DNA of 64,000 nucleotides from Bacteroidales bacterium (GCA_021740905.1 JAIOYV010000013.1:1-64000), one strand, 5' to 3'. Positions 8,510-19,167 are shown, numbered from the stretch's first letter. Made by a program: numbers and translations. Notes: a model not told the origin generated them from the sequence alone.

Positions 8510-11500
8510 ATGGCAACAGGCGGTAAAGGGACAAGATTAAACAGGATTGCACGGGATCTTAACGTGGGCATTGTAACTATTGTCGAGTTTTTGCATAAAA
8601 AAGGACTTGATATAGATGCCGACCCAAACAGTAAAGTGCCTGCCGAATACTATGATCTTCTGGTAAAAGAGTATAGTTCCGACAGTGAAATAAAGAAGGA
8701 ATCGGAAAAACTTATGCGCAGCATACGCATGAGAAAACAAACCCTTACCCTCGAATCGCAAGAGGCTGAAGAAGAATACGAAGAAGAGGAAGTTGAAGAA
8801 ACTCCTGTTGAAGAGCCAAAGAAAGCCCCCATCGCGGCAGCTCCCCAAAAAGAAACAATAACAAAAAAACCGGTCGTAGAAAAGGTCGAACAACCTGAGC
8901 CTAAAGCCGAAGAATCGAAGAAAACAATTCAAACACCAGCCATTGTTGAAGAAAAGCCAGCTTCGACAGAAGAAACCAAGGAAACGGTAAAGGCCCAGGT
9001 GGTTGAAGAGTCCATGCATGTGGAAAAGGTGGATGCCCTTATTGCGAAAAAGAAATCGAAACCCTCAACAAAAGAAACTGTAAAAGAGGATTCTGCCCCA
9101 GACGATACGAAAAAACCAAAAACAGTCGATGAGACAATATCGTCCGAGGCTATTTCCGGTGCAATAATAAAGGAAGAAGAAAAACCTATCCAAGTTGTCA
9201 AACCGGCCGAAGAAGCTATATCCGAGACTGTAATTCAGGAAATTAAAGTTCCTGATCCCGTGGAAAAAGAAAAAGTAGAAAAACCTGCAAGCCCCATTGC
9301 CGAAACTGAAATATCCACTACTGGGGAAGCAGTGCCTGAAACTACAATACCTGAAGCAAAAGAAAAAGTTACACCTGAGCAAGAATCGCTACCTGAACCA
9401 AAAGAAGAAACTGAACTTGTGGAGGAAGAAGTTGCTGAAGGAGAATTTGATGTCGATGATGAAGATATTGTAGTTGATGAAGAATCGCTACCTGGCGAGT
9501 TTAAAGTAGTTGGTAAAATTGATCTATCCACTATAAACCAGAAAACCAGGCCATCGAAAAAAAGCAGGAAAGAAAAGGAAAAAGAAAGGGTAGAGAAGGA
9601 AAGAGCCAAGAAAGATGCACAATCAGAATGGCGCAAAAAAATCCAGAAAATCCATTCTCCAGAGCCTGCAGTTGGTGCTAAAAAAGAGCATGACAAGAAG
9701 AAATTGGTCAAACGGCCTGTTGAGAAGTATGAGCCTGAAACGGGCAACGTAATTAAAACAGAATTCAAAAAACTTTCCGGCCCAACCGTAGTAGGGAAAA
9801 TTGAACTTCCTGCTAAAGAAAAGAAAAAAGCCAAAATAAAACCAGTTGCGTCCTCAACCGATAATGAAAGCCAAATCAGCAAAAAGCGGAGAAAGCGGAT
9901 AAGGAAAGACCGTGTTGATATTGACAAAAAGGATGCTCCAGCAGCAAGCGATAAGAAATTCCCCCTTTCAAAAGCAAAACCAAAAAAGAAACCACTCAGA
10001 ACTGAAGTATCAGAAGAAGATGTCCAGAAGCAAATTAAAGATACACTGGCTCGTCTGACATCCAAAGGGAAATCGAAAGGTGCAAAACACCGCCGTACCA
10101 AAAGAGATGATGTAAGGGCACGTCACCTTGAGGACATGGAAAAGGAGGAACTGGAAAAGAATATCCTCAAAGTTTCCGAATTTGTTTCTGTGAATGAGCT
10201 GGCCACTATGATGGATATACCTGTCAACAAAGTGATCGCAGCTTGCATGAGTCTGGGCTTATTTGTTTCCATTAACCAGAGGCTCGATGCTGAAACAATG
10301 ACCCTGGTGGCCGAAGAATTTGGTTATGAGGTGCAGTTTACTACTGTTGATCTCGAAGAAAATTTTGTTGAAGAAGATAATGAAGAAGACCTGATTCCTC
10401 GTCCGCCTATTGTAACCGTAATGGGACACGTCGATCATGGTAAAACTTCACTGCTCGATTATATCCGTAAAGCCAATGTAATTGCTGGTGAGGCTGGGGG
10501 GATAACCCAGCATATTGGTGCCTACACGGTTGAACTGTCCAGTGGAAAAAATATTACTTTCCTCGATACTCCTGGTCACGAAGCTTTTACTGCCATGCGT
10601 GCAAGGGGTGCCAAAGTAACGGACTTCGCCATTGTTGTAGTGGCTGCCGACGATAATGTGATGCCACAAACTGTTGAGGCCATCAACCACGCTTCGGCTG
10701 CCGGTGTCCCTATCATATTTGCCATCAACAAAGTGGACAAGCCTGGGGCAAACCCAGAAAAGATTAAAGAGTCTTTAGCCAGCATGAATTACCTGGTCGA
10801 AGATTGGGGTGGAAAATATCAATCGCAGGAAATATCGGCAAAGTTCGGCACCAACGTGGATGATTTGCTGGAGAAAGTCCTTTTAGAAGCAGAAATGCTC
10901 GATTTGAAAGGCAATCCGAATAAAGCTGCCCATGGGACTATCATTGAATCTTCTTTAGATAAAGGGAGAGGTTATGTGGCCACTATCCTGGTGCAATCAG
11001 GAACCCTGAAGGTGGGCGATATTATCCTTGCCGGAAGCTATACCGGAAACGTCAAGGCCATGTTCAACGAGCGGGGCAATAAAATCTTAACGGCTGGACC
11101 TTCAGTTCCGGCGCTTGTACTCGGATTAAACGGGGCCCCACAGGCCGGCGATACCTTCCATGTGATGAGCAGCGAACGGGATGCCCGCGAAATTGCCAAC
11201 AAACGTGAGCAATTGATGCGTGAGCAAAGTCTCCGTACACAAAAACATATTACCCTCGACGAAATTGGACGCCGTCTTGCATTAGGCGATTTCCACGAAA
11301 TAAATATCATTGTGAAAGGCGACGTGGATGGTTCTATCGAAGCACTTTCCGACTCGCTGATAAAACTGTCGACCGATTCGGTACAAGTAAATATCAAACA
11401 CAAAGCCGTAGGGCAGATATCCGAATCGGACATTATGCTTGCCATGGCTTCCAATGCCATTGTTGTCGGTTTCCAGGTAAGGCCCTCGCTGAGTGCCCGT

Positions 11501-11905
11501 AAGCTGGCCGAAAAGGAAGAAATCGATATTCGTCTCTATTCCATTATATACGATGCCATTAATGAAATGCGCGACGCGATGGAAGGCATGTTATCGCCCG
11601 AATTGAAAGAGGAAATCGTGGCCACTCTCGAAGTGCGTGAGGTTTTCAAGATCACCAAAGTGGGCACCATTGCCGGCTGTATCGTGAAAGAAGGAAAGAT
11701 AAACCGGAACACCAGAATTCGTCTCATACGCGAAGGCATTGTAGTGTACACCGGCGAACTTGGCTCGTTAAAGCGTTTTAAAGATGACGTGAAAGAAGTG
11801 ACCATAGGCTACGAATGTGGGTTGAACATTACCAATTTCAACGATATCAAAGAAGGCGATATCATTGAAGGTTTCACAGAAGTAGAAGTAAAGAAAAAGC
11901 TATAA
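8510..11905 (+). CDS. infB: Translation initiation factor IF-2
   Basis: 1131 residues from ATG 8510 ([20 protein letters not shown]), which matches the conserved IF-2 N-terminal start. The frame stays open back to a GTG at 8348, but those 54 codons do not look like IF-2. An N-terminal IF2_N subdomain (3-55) is followed by a long charged Glu/Lys/Pro linker (about 90-520), a second IF2_N segment (about 545-600), then the GTPase: G1 GHVDHGKT (639-646), G2 [11 protein letters not shown]3 DTPGH (686-690), G4 NKVD (740-743) and G5 SAKFG, followed by domains II, III and IV. IF-2 brings initiator tRNA to the 30S subunit and promotes subunit joining. It is the last gene of the operon and is followed by a hairpin terminator. 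Confidence 0.96.
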   Translation: MATGGKGTRLNRIARDLNVGIVTIVEFLHKKGLDIDADPNSKVPAEYYDLLVKEYSSDSEIKKESEKLMRSIRMRKQTLTLESQEAEEEYEEEEVEETPVEEPKKAPIAAAPQKETITKKPVVEKVEQPEPKAEESKKTIQTPAIVEEKPASTEETKETVKAQVVEESMHVEKVDALIAKKKSKPSTKETVKEDSAPDDTKKPKTVDETISSEAISGAIIKEEEKPIQVVKPAEEAISETVIQEIKVPDPVEKEKVEKPASPIAETEISTTGEAVPETTIPEAKEKVTPEQESLPEPKEETELVEEEVAEGEFDVDDEDIVVDEESLPGEFKVVGKIDLSTINQKTRPSKKSRKEKEKERVEKERAKKDAQSEWRKKIQKIHSPEPAVGAKKEHDKKKLVKRPVEKYEPETGNVIKTEFKKLSGPTVVGKIELPAKEKKKAKIKPVASSTDNESQISKKRRKRIRKDRVDIDKKDAPAASDKKFPLSKAKPKKKPLRTEVSEEDVQKQIKDTLARLTSKGKSKGAKHRRTKRDDVRARHLEDMEKEELEKNILKVSEFVSVNELATMMDIPVNKVIAACMSLGLFVSINQRLDAETMTLVAEEFGYEVQFTTVDLEENFVEEDNEEDLIPRPPIVTVMGHVDHGKTSLLDYIRKANVIAGEAGGITQHIGAYTVELSSGKNITFLDTPGHEAFTAMRARGAKVTDFAIVVVAADDNVMPQTVEAINHASAAGVPIIFAINKVDKPGANPEKIKESLASMNYLVEDWGGKYQSQEISAKFGTNVDDLLEKVLLEAEMLDLKGNPNKAAHGTIIESSLDKGRGYVATILVQSGTLKVGDIILAGSYTGNVKAMFNERGNKILTAGPSVPALVLGLNGAPQAGDTFHVMSSERDAREIANKREQLMREQSLRTQKHITLDEIGRRLALGDFHEINIIVKGDVDGSIEALSDSLIKLSTDSVQVNIKHKAVGQISESDIMLAMASNAIVVGFQVRPSLSARKLAEKEEIDIRLYSIIYDAINEMRDAMEGMLSPELKEEIVATLEVREVFKITKVGTIAGCIVKEGKINRNTRIRLIREGIVVYTGELGSLKRFKDDVKEVTIGYECGLNITNFNDIKEGDIIEGFTEVEVKKKL

Positions 11906-11920
11906 GCTGAATGAGATATG

Positions 11921-11952
11921 AAAAAGCCTCGCATTGAATGTGGGGCTTTTTT
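11921..11952 (+). terminator. Rho-independent terminator after infB
   Basis: AAAAAGCCTC (11921-11930) pairs with GGGGCTTTTT (11942-11951) with one G-U pair, and the right arm runs into the T-tract. It lies 15 bases after the infB stop. Confidence 0.8.
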
Positions 11953-11961
11953 GCACCATAT

Positions 11962-12020
11962 TTTTGCAACAAGGACAATCCCATCCTTGTTTAAAGGAAG
12001 AGTTGGTTTGGATGAAAAGA
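11962..12020. repeat. Dispersed repeat, copy 1 (see 38381-38440)
   Basis: About 59 bases starting TTTTGCAACAAGGACAA and ending GGATGAAAAGAA align along their length with 38381-38440. The copies differ at scattered positions. Both sit between genes, next to terminator-like sequences. Confidence 0.7.
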
Positions 12021-12051
12021 AAGTACATTCCTATTCCTATTCAACTTCATC

Positions 12052-14016
12052 TCAAAATCGTGATATAGGTGCAGATGGATGAAAGAAAATATCCTCAAAA
12101 TGAACATTCATTTCCTCGTCAATCTTCAACAAAATCGACTGATAAGGTTTGAATACCAAATCTATTTCTTTGCCTTTTCCATTCAAATTTATGCTGATGT
12201 TTAGGGTGCTGTCTTTTTCGCAAAACGATTGCCCGTAAGCCAATGGGTATTTCAATTCTTGCGAAAGGGGATGTGAGAAAAAGAGTAGATATTGCCCATC
12301 AACTTCCCTGCACCAATAATCAAGTGGAGGGTCGCACTGGATAAAAGATGCTGGAATATCAATATCTGAAAGGTTCTGACCTACATTTTCAAGGCTTATT
12401 AATTTGTTCAGCAAATCGCTATAATCATTGCTTTTCAAATAGCCTGGTTCTTTCGGAAGCTTTTTCAAACAAACGGGGAATCCTTTGCCTGCTAGGTCAA
12501 GAATTGCATGTAAGGCTTCACTGTCAAGATAATCCACATTCATATATAAAAATGAAAAAGCTGCATCGCCACATACGAGCTTGCCATTTTCCAACTTCGA
12601 TTTCTTAAGAAAACCCTGGTTGATCCAAAGCGGGGCATAGCCATTCAATTCATCAGCCGGTTTGATGTATCGCAACTCATACGCACCCCATGCCCAGGGA
12701 AGTTGCAACTCTTCTGGGTATGCACCCTGAACCCATGCATCTTCGAGCGGAAGATAAACGGCGGCCTGCGAAAATGCTTTTCCCATTTTCATGGCCGATG
12801 ATACCTTTTGCAGATAATTGTTGAAGGCAGGAAGCTCGTTGGCAAAATGGCTGTCTGACCCTACTTGCACCGATGCGTAAAAAATGTTGCTGTCTTTTTC
12901 ACCATTGAAGGGCATTCCGTGCCAGAATATTTGGTTCACACCATGGGCAAACAAGGCATCGGCCAGGAGTTTTAGATCGGCCATTTGTTCCATTTTTTGA
13001 TAAGGACCGGGTCCTGGCCAACGCTTCCAGCCATACAAACAGGTAAAGGTTTCGGAAGATACTTCAGTTTTTGAAGAGAGTGCTGCAGCCGATGCCGGTA
13101 TCCTTGAAAATTCCGGCTCAAATAAAATGGCCTCGGACTCGGGCACATCAACCGCCGCAAATGCATCGAGCAAATCGGCTGGAGCACCACCGCATTGGGC
13201 ACGGGAAAAGGAATTGTGCCGGTGGCTTGTTTCAGTGAATGGCTTGTAGAACTCCTCAATCACAAAATCCGAAACCAGTTTCATATAGTCGTAATTGACC
13301 TGGGCATTGGCAGAATCGTACAATTTCTCCATAAAATTTGTTATGTCGTAGCCATAGCGTTGCTCAAAAACCGAATCGAACCCTGCTGTCCAAATCCTTT
13401 GTGTTTCCACCTCCCACGAATCGCAAAACCAGGCAGAGGGTTTGCCTTCGAGAGCTGGGTCAAGCCCGGCGAAGATTGAATCAGCATAATGTTGAAAAGC
13501 TTTTTTGTCGAGGTGGTTCAATACACGGCCTTTCACGGGGTGTTCCCACGAAAACCTGATCCATTGGCTACACTCACTGTCGCCCCATAATCTTGTGGCA
13601 TCCTGATCATCTACAAAGCTGCCCCCAAAAGGCCACAGACTTCCGAAAGTAAAATCGCAACTCAAGCCAATCTCGGTGGCATACGATTTGGCAAACAGGA
13701 CGGCCTCAGCCCATGCTTTGCCTAAAAACTTGTATCGTGTCTTGGCTGTATCTCCACAGTAAGGATATACCCAGGCAATCTCGACCCCGCCAAAATTATT
13801 CTTTTTCAACCAATCGAGTTGGTACACTATGTCGTCCTTCTCGATTTCATCGGCAAACCACCACCAACGGGTATAGGGTTTGGAATCAGGGTAAAAATAG
13901 TATTGATCGGCCATCTTTTCATCAGAAGGGTCCTGACAATCAACAAAAATGAAAAGAGAAAATCCAATAGCTGCCAAAATAATTGCCGCGCTTCTTTTAA
14001 AAACCCACTTTTTCAT
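12052..14016 (-). CDS. GH106-like (alpha-L-rhamnosidase superfamily) exported glycoside hydrolase
   Basis: 654 residues from the ATG whose complement lies at 14014-14016; the frame is open 15 codons further, but this Met is followed by a Lys-rich hydrophobic export signal. KPYTRWWWFADEIEKDDI and the NNFGGVEIAWVYP segment resemble the conserved start of the GH106 catalytic barrel, and FCDSWEVETQRIWTAGF with RYGYDI resembles the DSWE...RRGYDL region of that family. The N-terminal hydrophobic stretch ends in VDC (Cys27), which could be lipidated although Asp before the Cys is atypical. The family cleaves rhamnosyl or related sugars from plant or microbial polysaccharide. The exact substrate is unknown. 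No SusC/SusD pair is near, so it is not in a classic polysaccharide utilisation locus. It converges with infB. Confidence 0.7.
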   Translation of the reverse strand: MKKWVFKRSAAIILAAIGFSLFIFVDCQDPSDEKMADQYYFYPDSKPYTRWWWFADEIEKDDIVYQLDWLKKNNFGGVEIAWVYPYCGDTAKTRYKFLGKAWAEAVLFAKSYATEIGLSCDFTFGSLWPFGGSFVDDQDATRLWGDSECSQWIRFSWEHPVKGRVLNHLDKKAFQHYADSIFAGLDPALEGKPSAWFCDSWEVETQRIWTAGFDSVFEQRYGYDITNFMEKLYDSANAQVNYDYMKLVSDFVIEEFYKPFTETSHRHNSFSRAQCGGAPADLLDAFAAVDVPESEAILFEPEFSRIPASAAALSSKTEVSSETFTCLYGWKRWPGPGPYQKMEQMADLKLLADALFAHGVNQIFWHGMPFNGEKDSNIFYASVQVGSDSHFANELPAFNNYLQKVSSAMKMGKAFSQAAVYLPLEDAWVQGAYPEELQLPWAWGAYELRYIKPADELNGYAPLWINQGFLKKSKLENGKLVCGDAAFSFLYMNVDYLDSEALHAILDLAGKGFPVCLKKLPKEPGYLKSNDYSDLLNKLISLENVGQNLSDIDIPASFIQCDPPLDYWCREVDGQYLLFFSHPLSQELKYPLAYGQSFCEKDSTLNISINLNGKGKEIDLVFKPYQSILLKIDEEMNVHFEDIFFHPSAPISRF

Positions 14017-14113
14017 AGTTTTTAGTTTGATAAGAATTGTACCAAAAGTAGGAAAAATCACATCATTTCAGGCAAAAAGACAATTTTACACAAGATAAGA
14101 AAAGGCTTTTTTT

Positions 14114-14121
14114 TACTTTTG
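14114..14121 (+). promoter_or_regulatory. Candidate promoter -7 box for the S46 peptidase gene
   Basis: TACTTTTG matches TAnnTTTG. The start codon is about 119 bases downstream. The -33 region has only TTTTA. Confidence 0.3.
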
Positions 14122-14239
14122 CACGAAAATGACAATGGTACGGAAACCAACCTAATTATAATTTGTTTTATGTTGATTGATCCTTTTGTTAATTCAAATC
14201 GAAATTGAATCTTAGCACATTTATATAATCTATCGAATA

Positions 14240-16387
14240 ATGAAAAAAATACTTTTACTATCACTCCTAACAATTACTATTTTATCAAGCTCTTTGCGTG
14301 CCGACGAGGGCATGTGGTTGCCCCTCTTTATCGAGCGGTTGAATTATGCCGACATGCAAAAATTGGGGTTGAAACTTACCCCCGAAGAAATTTATAGTGT
14401 AAACCATTCCAGCCTAAAAGATGCTATTGTACAGTTTGGTGGTGGGTGCACGGGCGAAATTATTTCTGATCAAGGTTTGCTATTGACAAACCACCATTGC
14501 GGGCTGGGGCAAATCCAGGAGCATAGTTCAATCGAGCACGATTACCTGACAAACGGTTTTTGGGCCATGAATAAAGACGAAGAGCTGGCCAACCCAGGCC
14601 TCTCGGTTTCATTTCTTGTCAGAATGGAAGATGTGACAGCCCTAATTGCTGATAGTCTTTTTGCCGATTCTTCCGAAACATACAGGATGAAAACTATTCA
14701 GCGTATTTCAAGCAGATTACAAAAGGCCGCCGAAGAAGGCAATCATTATAAGGTACAGGTCAAACCCTTTTTTGGAGGAAACGAATTTTACCTTTTTGTA
14801 TATGAAGTTTTTACCGATGTGCGTTTGGTTGGGGCACCGCCCTGGGGCATCGGGAAATATGGAGCCGACACCGACAACTGGATGTGGCCACGTCACAAAG
14901 GCGATTTCTCCTTGTTCAGGGTTTATAGTGGCCCCGATGGTAAACCTGCAGACTATTCAAAAGATAATATCCCTCTGAAACCAAAACATTTCCTTCCGGT
15001 TTCGACCGGCGGAATCAAAGAAGGCGATTTTGCCATGACCATAGGCTTTCCTGGTAGGACAACTCGCTATATGACCTCGAAAGGGGTGGAGCAATTGCTA
15101 AACGAAAACCTGCCAGCCGTAATTGATGTGCGCACCAAAAAGCTAGATATTTACCGGGCTTCGATGGACGTAAGCGATGATGTGCGAATTAAGTATGCCT
15201 CGAAACAAGCCCGTACATCCAACTATTGGAAATACGCCATCGGCCAGGTAAAACAACTAAAGCAAAACAAAATTATTGAGCGCAAGCTGGCCCTTGAAAA
15301 TGACATTAGCGAATGGATTGCAAATGATGAAACCAGAAAACAACAGTATGGCAAGGCCCTGGACAACATAAAAGAAGGCTACGAAATTTTGAGCGTGTTC
15401 AATGTGGCCAACCAATATTTCATGGAGGCCATTTACCAGGGCAGCGAAATCCTGGCCTTTGCATACAGGATGAACGACCTGGCGAAAATTGCCCGGGGAA
15501 ATGTCAAGCCAGACCTAATTCCAAGAACCAAAGAACGTCTAAAGTCCACTATCGAAAAATACTTTGCCGACTACGACCTTGAAACCGACAAGAAGGTTTT
15601 TGCAGCCATGATGGAATTGTACAACGCCAATGTCCCGATAGGTTTGCAACCCGATGAATTTATCAGGATCAACAAAAAATATAAGGGCAATTATGAAAAA
15701 TTTGCCGACAAGCTATTTGACAAATCAAATCTTGCCCATCTCGAAACCAGTCTTGCTATGTTGGACAAACCAAAGTCTATATTAAAAGACCCTGCCTTTG
15801 AATTGATGGATGCTTTTTTCTCGCAATACATCGGGCGGCAGGCCAGCACTAACGAAGGCTATTCGTTGATAGAAGTGGGCGACAGAGAGTTTATCGATGC
15901 CTTGCGCAAAATGGATCCTGAAAAAAAATACTACCCGGATGCCAATTTTACCATGCGTGTAAGCTATGGCCAGGTGAAGGATTATTACCCCTGCGATGCC
16001 GTTCATTACGATTATTACACAACCATGGATGGGGTGATGGAAAAAGAAAAACCAGGCGATTGGGAATTCGATGTACCTGCCAAATTGAAAGAACTCTATG
16101 AAAATAAATCCTATGGGTCTTATGCCACTGAGGATGGCGAAATGATGGTCAACTTTATCACCACCAACGATATTACCGGTGGCAACTCCGGTAGCCCGGT
16201 AATTGATGGTGAAGGAAATTTAGTTGGCCTGGCATTCGATGGTAACTGGGAAGCTATGAGTGGCGATGTGTCGTTCGAAAAAGAATTGCAACGAACAATT
16301 TGTGTGGATATCCGATTTGTATTGTTTGTCATCCACAAATATGCCGGGGCGAAGCATTTGATTGAAGAGATGACGTTGGTAAATTAG
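14240..16387 (+). CDS. S46 family dipeptidyl peptidase (DPP7/DPP11 type)
   Basis: 715 residues with a signal peptide (about 1-21) and the S46 hallmark RADEGMWLP right after it. The chymotrypsin-like double barrel carries the catalytic His in TNHHC (His85/His86), the GADTDNWMWPRH and KGDF region, and the catalytic Ser650 in GGNSGSP. In Porphyromonas gingivalis enzymes, a residue 18 positions after the catalytic Ser decides specificity: Gly in DPP7 (hydrophobic P1) and Arg in DPP11 (acidic P1). Here the sequence reads FDGNWEAMSG, placing Gly668 at that site and suggesting DPP7-like specificity. Such periplasmic enzymes release dipeptides for amino-acid-using Bacteroidota. The length is normal for the family. 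Confidence 0.92.
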   Translation: MKKILLLSLLTITILSSSLRADEGMWLPLFIERLNYADMQKLGLKLTPEEIYSVNHSSLKDAIVQFGGGCTGEIISDQGLLLTNHHCGLGQIQEHSSIEHDYLTNGFWAMNKDEELANPGLSVSFLVRMEDVTALIADSLFADSSETYRMKTIQRISSRLQKAAEEGNHYKVQVKPFFGGNEFYLFVYEVFTDVRLVGAPPWGIGKYGADTDNWMWPRHKGDFSLFRVYSGPDGKPADYSKDNIPLKPKHFLPVSTGGIKEGDFAMTIGFPGRTTRYMTSKGVEQLLNENLPAVIDVRTKKLDIYRASMDVSDDVRIKYASKQARTSNYWKYAIGQVKQLKQNKIIERKLALENDISEWIANDETRKQQYGKALDNIKEGYEILSVFNVANQYFMEAIYQGSEILAFAYRMNDLAKIARGNVKPDLIPRTKERLKSTIEKYFADYDLETDKKVFAAMMELYNANVPIGLQPDEFIRINKKYKGNYEKFADKLFDKSNLAHLETSLAMLDKPKSILKDPAFELMDAFFSQYIGRQASTNEGYSLIEVGDREFIDALRKMDPEKKYYPDANFTMRVSYGQVKDYYPCDAVHYDYYTTMDGVMEKEKPGDWEFDVPAKLKELYENKSYGSYATEDGEMMVNFITTNDITGGNSGSPVIDGEGNLVGLAFDGNWEAMSGDVSFEKELQRTICVDIRFVLFVIHKYAGAKHLIEEMTLVN

Positions 16388-16537
16388 TTGGGAAGTTCTG
16401 AGTTGAGAGTTCTGAGTTGAATAGGGAATTGAGGAATTAGGGAAATATGTGATTAGGAAATGGATGAGTGAGCCATTCTAAATAAGGTTGAGACGAAACA
16501 ACGACCCAATACAAACTGTTTGATTCGAAATACAAAA

Positions 16538-17398
16538 ATGGAAACAACAAAACAAAATTCAAGGATAAAACCCGACTGGCTGAAAATACGGCTACCGCTT
16601 GGGGAGAATGTTCGAAAGGTCAGTGGGATCATCAAAGAACATAAACTGCACACCATCTGCACCAGTGGGAGTTGTCCCAACCAGGCTGAATGTTGGGGTG
16701 CTGGTACTGCTACGTTTATGATACTGGGCGATGTGTGCACCCGTGCCTGCAAATTCTGCGATGTGAAAACCGGGCGGCCCGGCCCGGTCGATATAATGGA
16801 ACCGGGAAGGATCGCCAAGTCAATCTCATTGCTGAAACTGAAACATGCTGTCATTACTTCTGTTGACCGAGATGATCTGGAGGATGGCGGGGCTTCCATC
16901 TGGGCTGAGACAATCCGACTGACAAAAGAGAAAAACCCAGGGCTGACCATGGAAGTTTTGATACCTGACTTTAATGGAATCCATAAGCATATACAGGAAG
17001 TGATCGATACCGGCCCCGATGTAATCTCGCACAATATGGAAACTGTGCGAAGGCTGACACCTGAAATAAGGACGAAAGCAAAATACGACCTGAGCTTGAA
17101 AGTATTGGAATTTATTTCACAATCAGGCATTGTTTGCAAATCGGGTATCATGCTGGGCTTGGGCGAAACCGAGGAGGAAGTTATCCAAACCATGGACGAC
17201 CTGCGGGCTGTTGATGTCCAGGTGATGACCATCGGGCAGTACCTTCAACCAACAAGAAATCACATTGAGGTAAAAGAATATATCCACCCCGATGTATTTA
17301 AAAAGTACGAAGAAATTGGCCTGAGCAAAGGATTTCGGTTTGTAGAAAGTGGCCCTTTGGTAAGAAGTTCATACCATGCCGAGAAGCATGTGAGGTAA
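16538..17398 (+). CDS. lipA: Lipoyl synthase
   Basis: 286 residues from ATG 16538; an in-frame TTG 18 bases upstream is less likely. This radical SAM enzyme inserts two sulfurs into protein-bound octanoyl groups to make lipoate. The auxiliary cluster cysteines are in CTSGSCPNQAEC (Cys41, Cys46, Cys52) and the radical SAM cluster cysteines in CTRACKFC (Cys67, Cys71, Cys74). Other family motifs are VDRDDLEDGG, SHNMETVRRLTP, GLGETEEEV, QYLQPT and the C-terminal RSSYHAEK that supplies a Ser ligand to the auxiliary cluster. It is followed after about 200 bases by lipB on the same strand, and the substrate E2 protein is encoded at 51.6 kb. Confidence 0.97.
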   Translation: METTKQNSRIKPDWLKIRLPLGENVRKVSGIIKEHKLHTICTSGSCPNQAECWGAGTATFMILGDVCTRACKFCDVKTGRPGPVDIMEPGRIAKSISLLKLKHAVITSVDRDDLEDGGASIWAETIRLTKEKNPGLTMEVLIPDFNGIHKHIQEVIDTGPDVISHNMETVRRLTPEIRTKAKYDLSLKVLEFISQSGIVCKSGIMLGLGETEEEVIQTMDDLRAVDVQVMTIGQYLQPTRNHIEVKEYIHPDVFKKYEEIGLSKGFRFVESGPLVRSSYHAEKHVR

Positions 17399-17404
17399 CT
17401 TGAT

Positions 17405-17437
17405 ACTTAGTTAGCATCTTAGAAATGCTAAGTAAGT
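17405..17437. repeat. Palindromic repeat of the ACTTAGCAT family
   Basis: Arms 17405-17417 (ACTTAGTTAGCAT) and 17425-17437 (ATGCTAAGTAAGT) pair with one mismatch. Related palindromes lie at 21556, 43824 and 45154. This one sits in the lipA-lipB gap. Confidence 0.75.
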
Positions 17438-17600
17438 TCACACGAAAGAATCTAAAACATAAAAATGCCGCTATGACACAAAAGCACGAAGAACCACAAA
17501 AGTTTAATAACACAAGTTTTACCTTAGTGAAACTTAGTGTTCTTAGTGCCTTAGTGGTGAAATTTTTATTCCGCTCCATCTATTTATCACTTTATCATCC

Positions 17601-18305
17601 ATGAACAAAACAACTCACTTCGAAGACCTCGGCGCTCGTGAATACAAAGATACATGGGACTACCAGGAAAAACTATTTAAGCATTTAGTTGACTTAAAAG
17701 GCACAAATGCAAAACTTCCAGTTAGCGAACGCGAAGTAACCCCCAACCACCTTTTATTTGTTGAGCACCCCAACGTTTACACCCTCGGCAAAAGTGGTTC
17801 AGAAGCCAATCTGCTCATCAACTTTGTGGAGATGCAAAACATTGAAGCCACTTTTTTCAAGACCAATCGGGGCGGCGATATAACTTACCACGGCCCCGGG
17901 CAAGTTGTGGGCTACCCGATCCTCGACCTTGAAAATTTTGATCTAGGTTTGAAAGAATATATTCACGCTCTGGAGGAAGTAATCATCCTCACACTAAAAG
18001 ATTATGGCATTGATGCAGGCAGGCTCGATGGTGCCACCGGGGTTTGGCTCGACCCTGATAATAAAATGAAAAACCGGAAAATTTGTGCCATCGGGGTGAA
18101 GTCGAGCAGATTTGCCACCATGCACGGCTTCGCTTTCAATGTAAACACCAACCTCGACTTTTTCGGCTATATCAACCCCTGTGGCTTCACCGACAAATCA
18201 GTTACCTCCCTTGAAAAGGAACTGGGACGGAAACAGGATTTTGAAGCCATTAAAATGAAAGTAAAGGAAAAGTTTGTGGCCGTTTTTGGGATGGAGTTTC
18301 TATAG
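17601..18305 (+). CDS. lipB: Octanoyl-[ACP]:protein N-octanoyltransferase
   Basis: 234 residues. LipB moves octanoate from acyl carrier protein to lipoyl-domain lysines, the step before LipA. The family signature RGGDITYHGPGQ is at residues 90-101, the catalytic Lys at GVKSS (Lys167), and the catalytic Cys in NPCGFTDK (Cys193). Length and motif order are normal. The ATG start follows a sequence with no obvious Shine-Dalgarno, as is usual in this phylum. The lipA-lipB neighbour pair supports the assignment. Confidence 0.96.
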   Translation: MNKTTHFEDLGAREYKDTWDYQEKLFKHLVDLKGTNAKLPVSEREVTPNHLLFVEHPNVYTLGKSGSEANLLINFVEMQNIEATFFKTNRGGDITYHGPGQVVGYPILDLENFDLGLKEYIHALEEVIILTLKDYGIDAGRLDGATGVWLDPDNKMKNRKICAIGVKSSRFATMHGFAFNVNTNLDFFGYINPCGFTDKSVTSLEKELGRKQDFEAIKMKVKEKFVAVFGMEFL

Positions 18306-18424
18306 ATAAGTAGGCAATCCTCAGTAGGAAGTGCGCAGTTGGAAAATGGGTTTTATATAAATGTCAATTATCTGATACAAACCCAATTTTACTCGCTAAA
18401 AAACTATTCAACTACTCAACTGAA

Positions 18425-19039
18425 TTAAAACAGCCCGTGGATATTAGCATCAATCTTCGTAATCACACCTCGCAGGTCTTCAGGGCGGGAGAAATAATCG
18501 GTGTTGTCCACATCCACTATCATGAGCTTGCCCAGGTTGTAGGATTCTATCCAGGCTTCGTAGCGTTCGTTTAGTCTTTTTAGGTAGTCGATGCGGATAG
18601 TGTTTTCGTATTCCCGCCCACGTTGTTGTATCTGGTTGACAAGTGTAGGCACAGAACCCCGCAGGTAAATAAGTAGATCAGGCGGATCAATCAACGATAC
18701 CATTGAATTGAAAAGGGTGTAGTAATTCTCAAAATCGCGGGTCGACATTAATCCCATCGAGTGAAGGTTTGGGGCAAAAATGAAGGCATCCTCATAAATC
18801 GTCCGGTCCTGGATGATGGTTTTCCCCGATTTCCGAATTTCGAGTATCTGGTTGAAGCGGCTATTCAGAAAATAAATCTGAAGATTGAACGACCAACGTT
18901 GCATGTCGTTGTAAAAATCGTTCAAGTAGGGGTTGTCATCCACGTCCTCGTAATGAGGTTCCCAGCCATAATGCTTTGCCAATAAACCTGTAAGGGTGGT
19001 TTTTCCCGATCCGATATTTCCTGCTACTGCAATGTGCAT
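18425..19039 (-). CDS. Deoxynucleoside kinase (dNK/dGK-dAK family)
   Basis: 204 residues. This is a nucleotide salvage enzyme that phosphorylates deoxynucleosides with ATP. It begins MHIAVAGNIGSGKTTL (P-loop GNIGSGKT, 7-14), then shows the substrate-binding EDVDDNPYLNDFY segment, the DRTIYEDAFIF motif that contains the ERS-like catalytic/recognition region, and a LID-like arginine region (QQRGREYENTIRIDYL). The length matches bacterial deoxyadenosine/deoxyguanosine kinases. The preferred base cannot be read from sequence alone. It converges with lipB and is transcribed away from the sigma factor gene. Confidence 0.9.
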   Translation of the reverse strand: MHIAVAGNIGSGKTTLTGLLAKHYGWEPHYEDVDDNPYLNDFYNDMQRWSFNLQIYFLNSRFNQILEIRKSGKTIIQDRTIYEDAFIFAPNLHSMGLMSTRDFENYYTLFNSMVSLIDPPDLLIYLRGSVPTLVNQIQQRGREYENTIRIDYLKRLNERYEAWIESYNLGKLMIVDVDNTDYFSRPEDLRGVITKIDANIHGLF

Positions 19040-19167
19040 AATTCATTTTTTTAAGTGTGACAAAGTACAAAAAATAACAGGAACCCGCTTGTGTTTAAAA
19101 CTGAAAAATATCAATTGAAAGAATATCCTTCCAAATGAAATACCTCTCAGGATATGTAAAAACATTG

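Noticed and set aside
9235-10101. A 288-codon open frame on the minus strand opposite infB
   Set aside because: It lies opposite the Glu/Lys-rich linker of IF-2, is Ser/Phe-rich from the complement of AAA/GAA codons, and matches nothing. It is a shadow of infB.
17404-17600. A transposable element in the lipA-lipB gap
   Set aside because: Only a short palindrome and no open frame. No terminal repeats or duplication of target were found.
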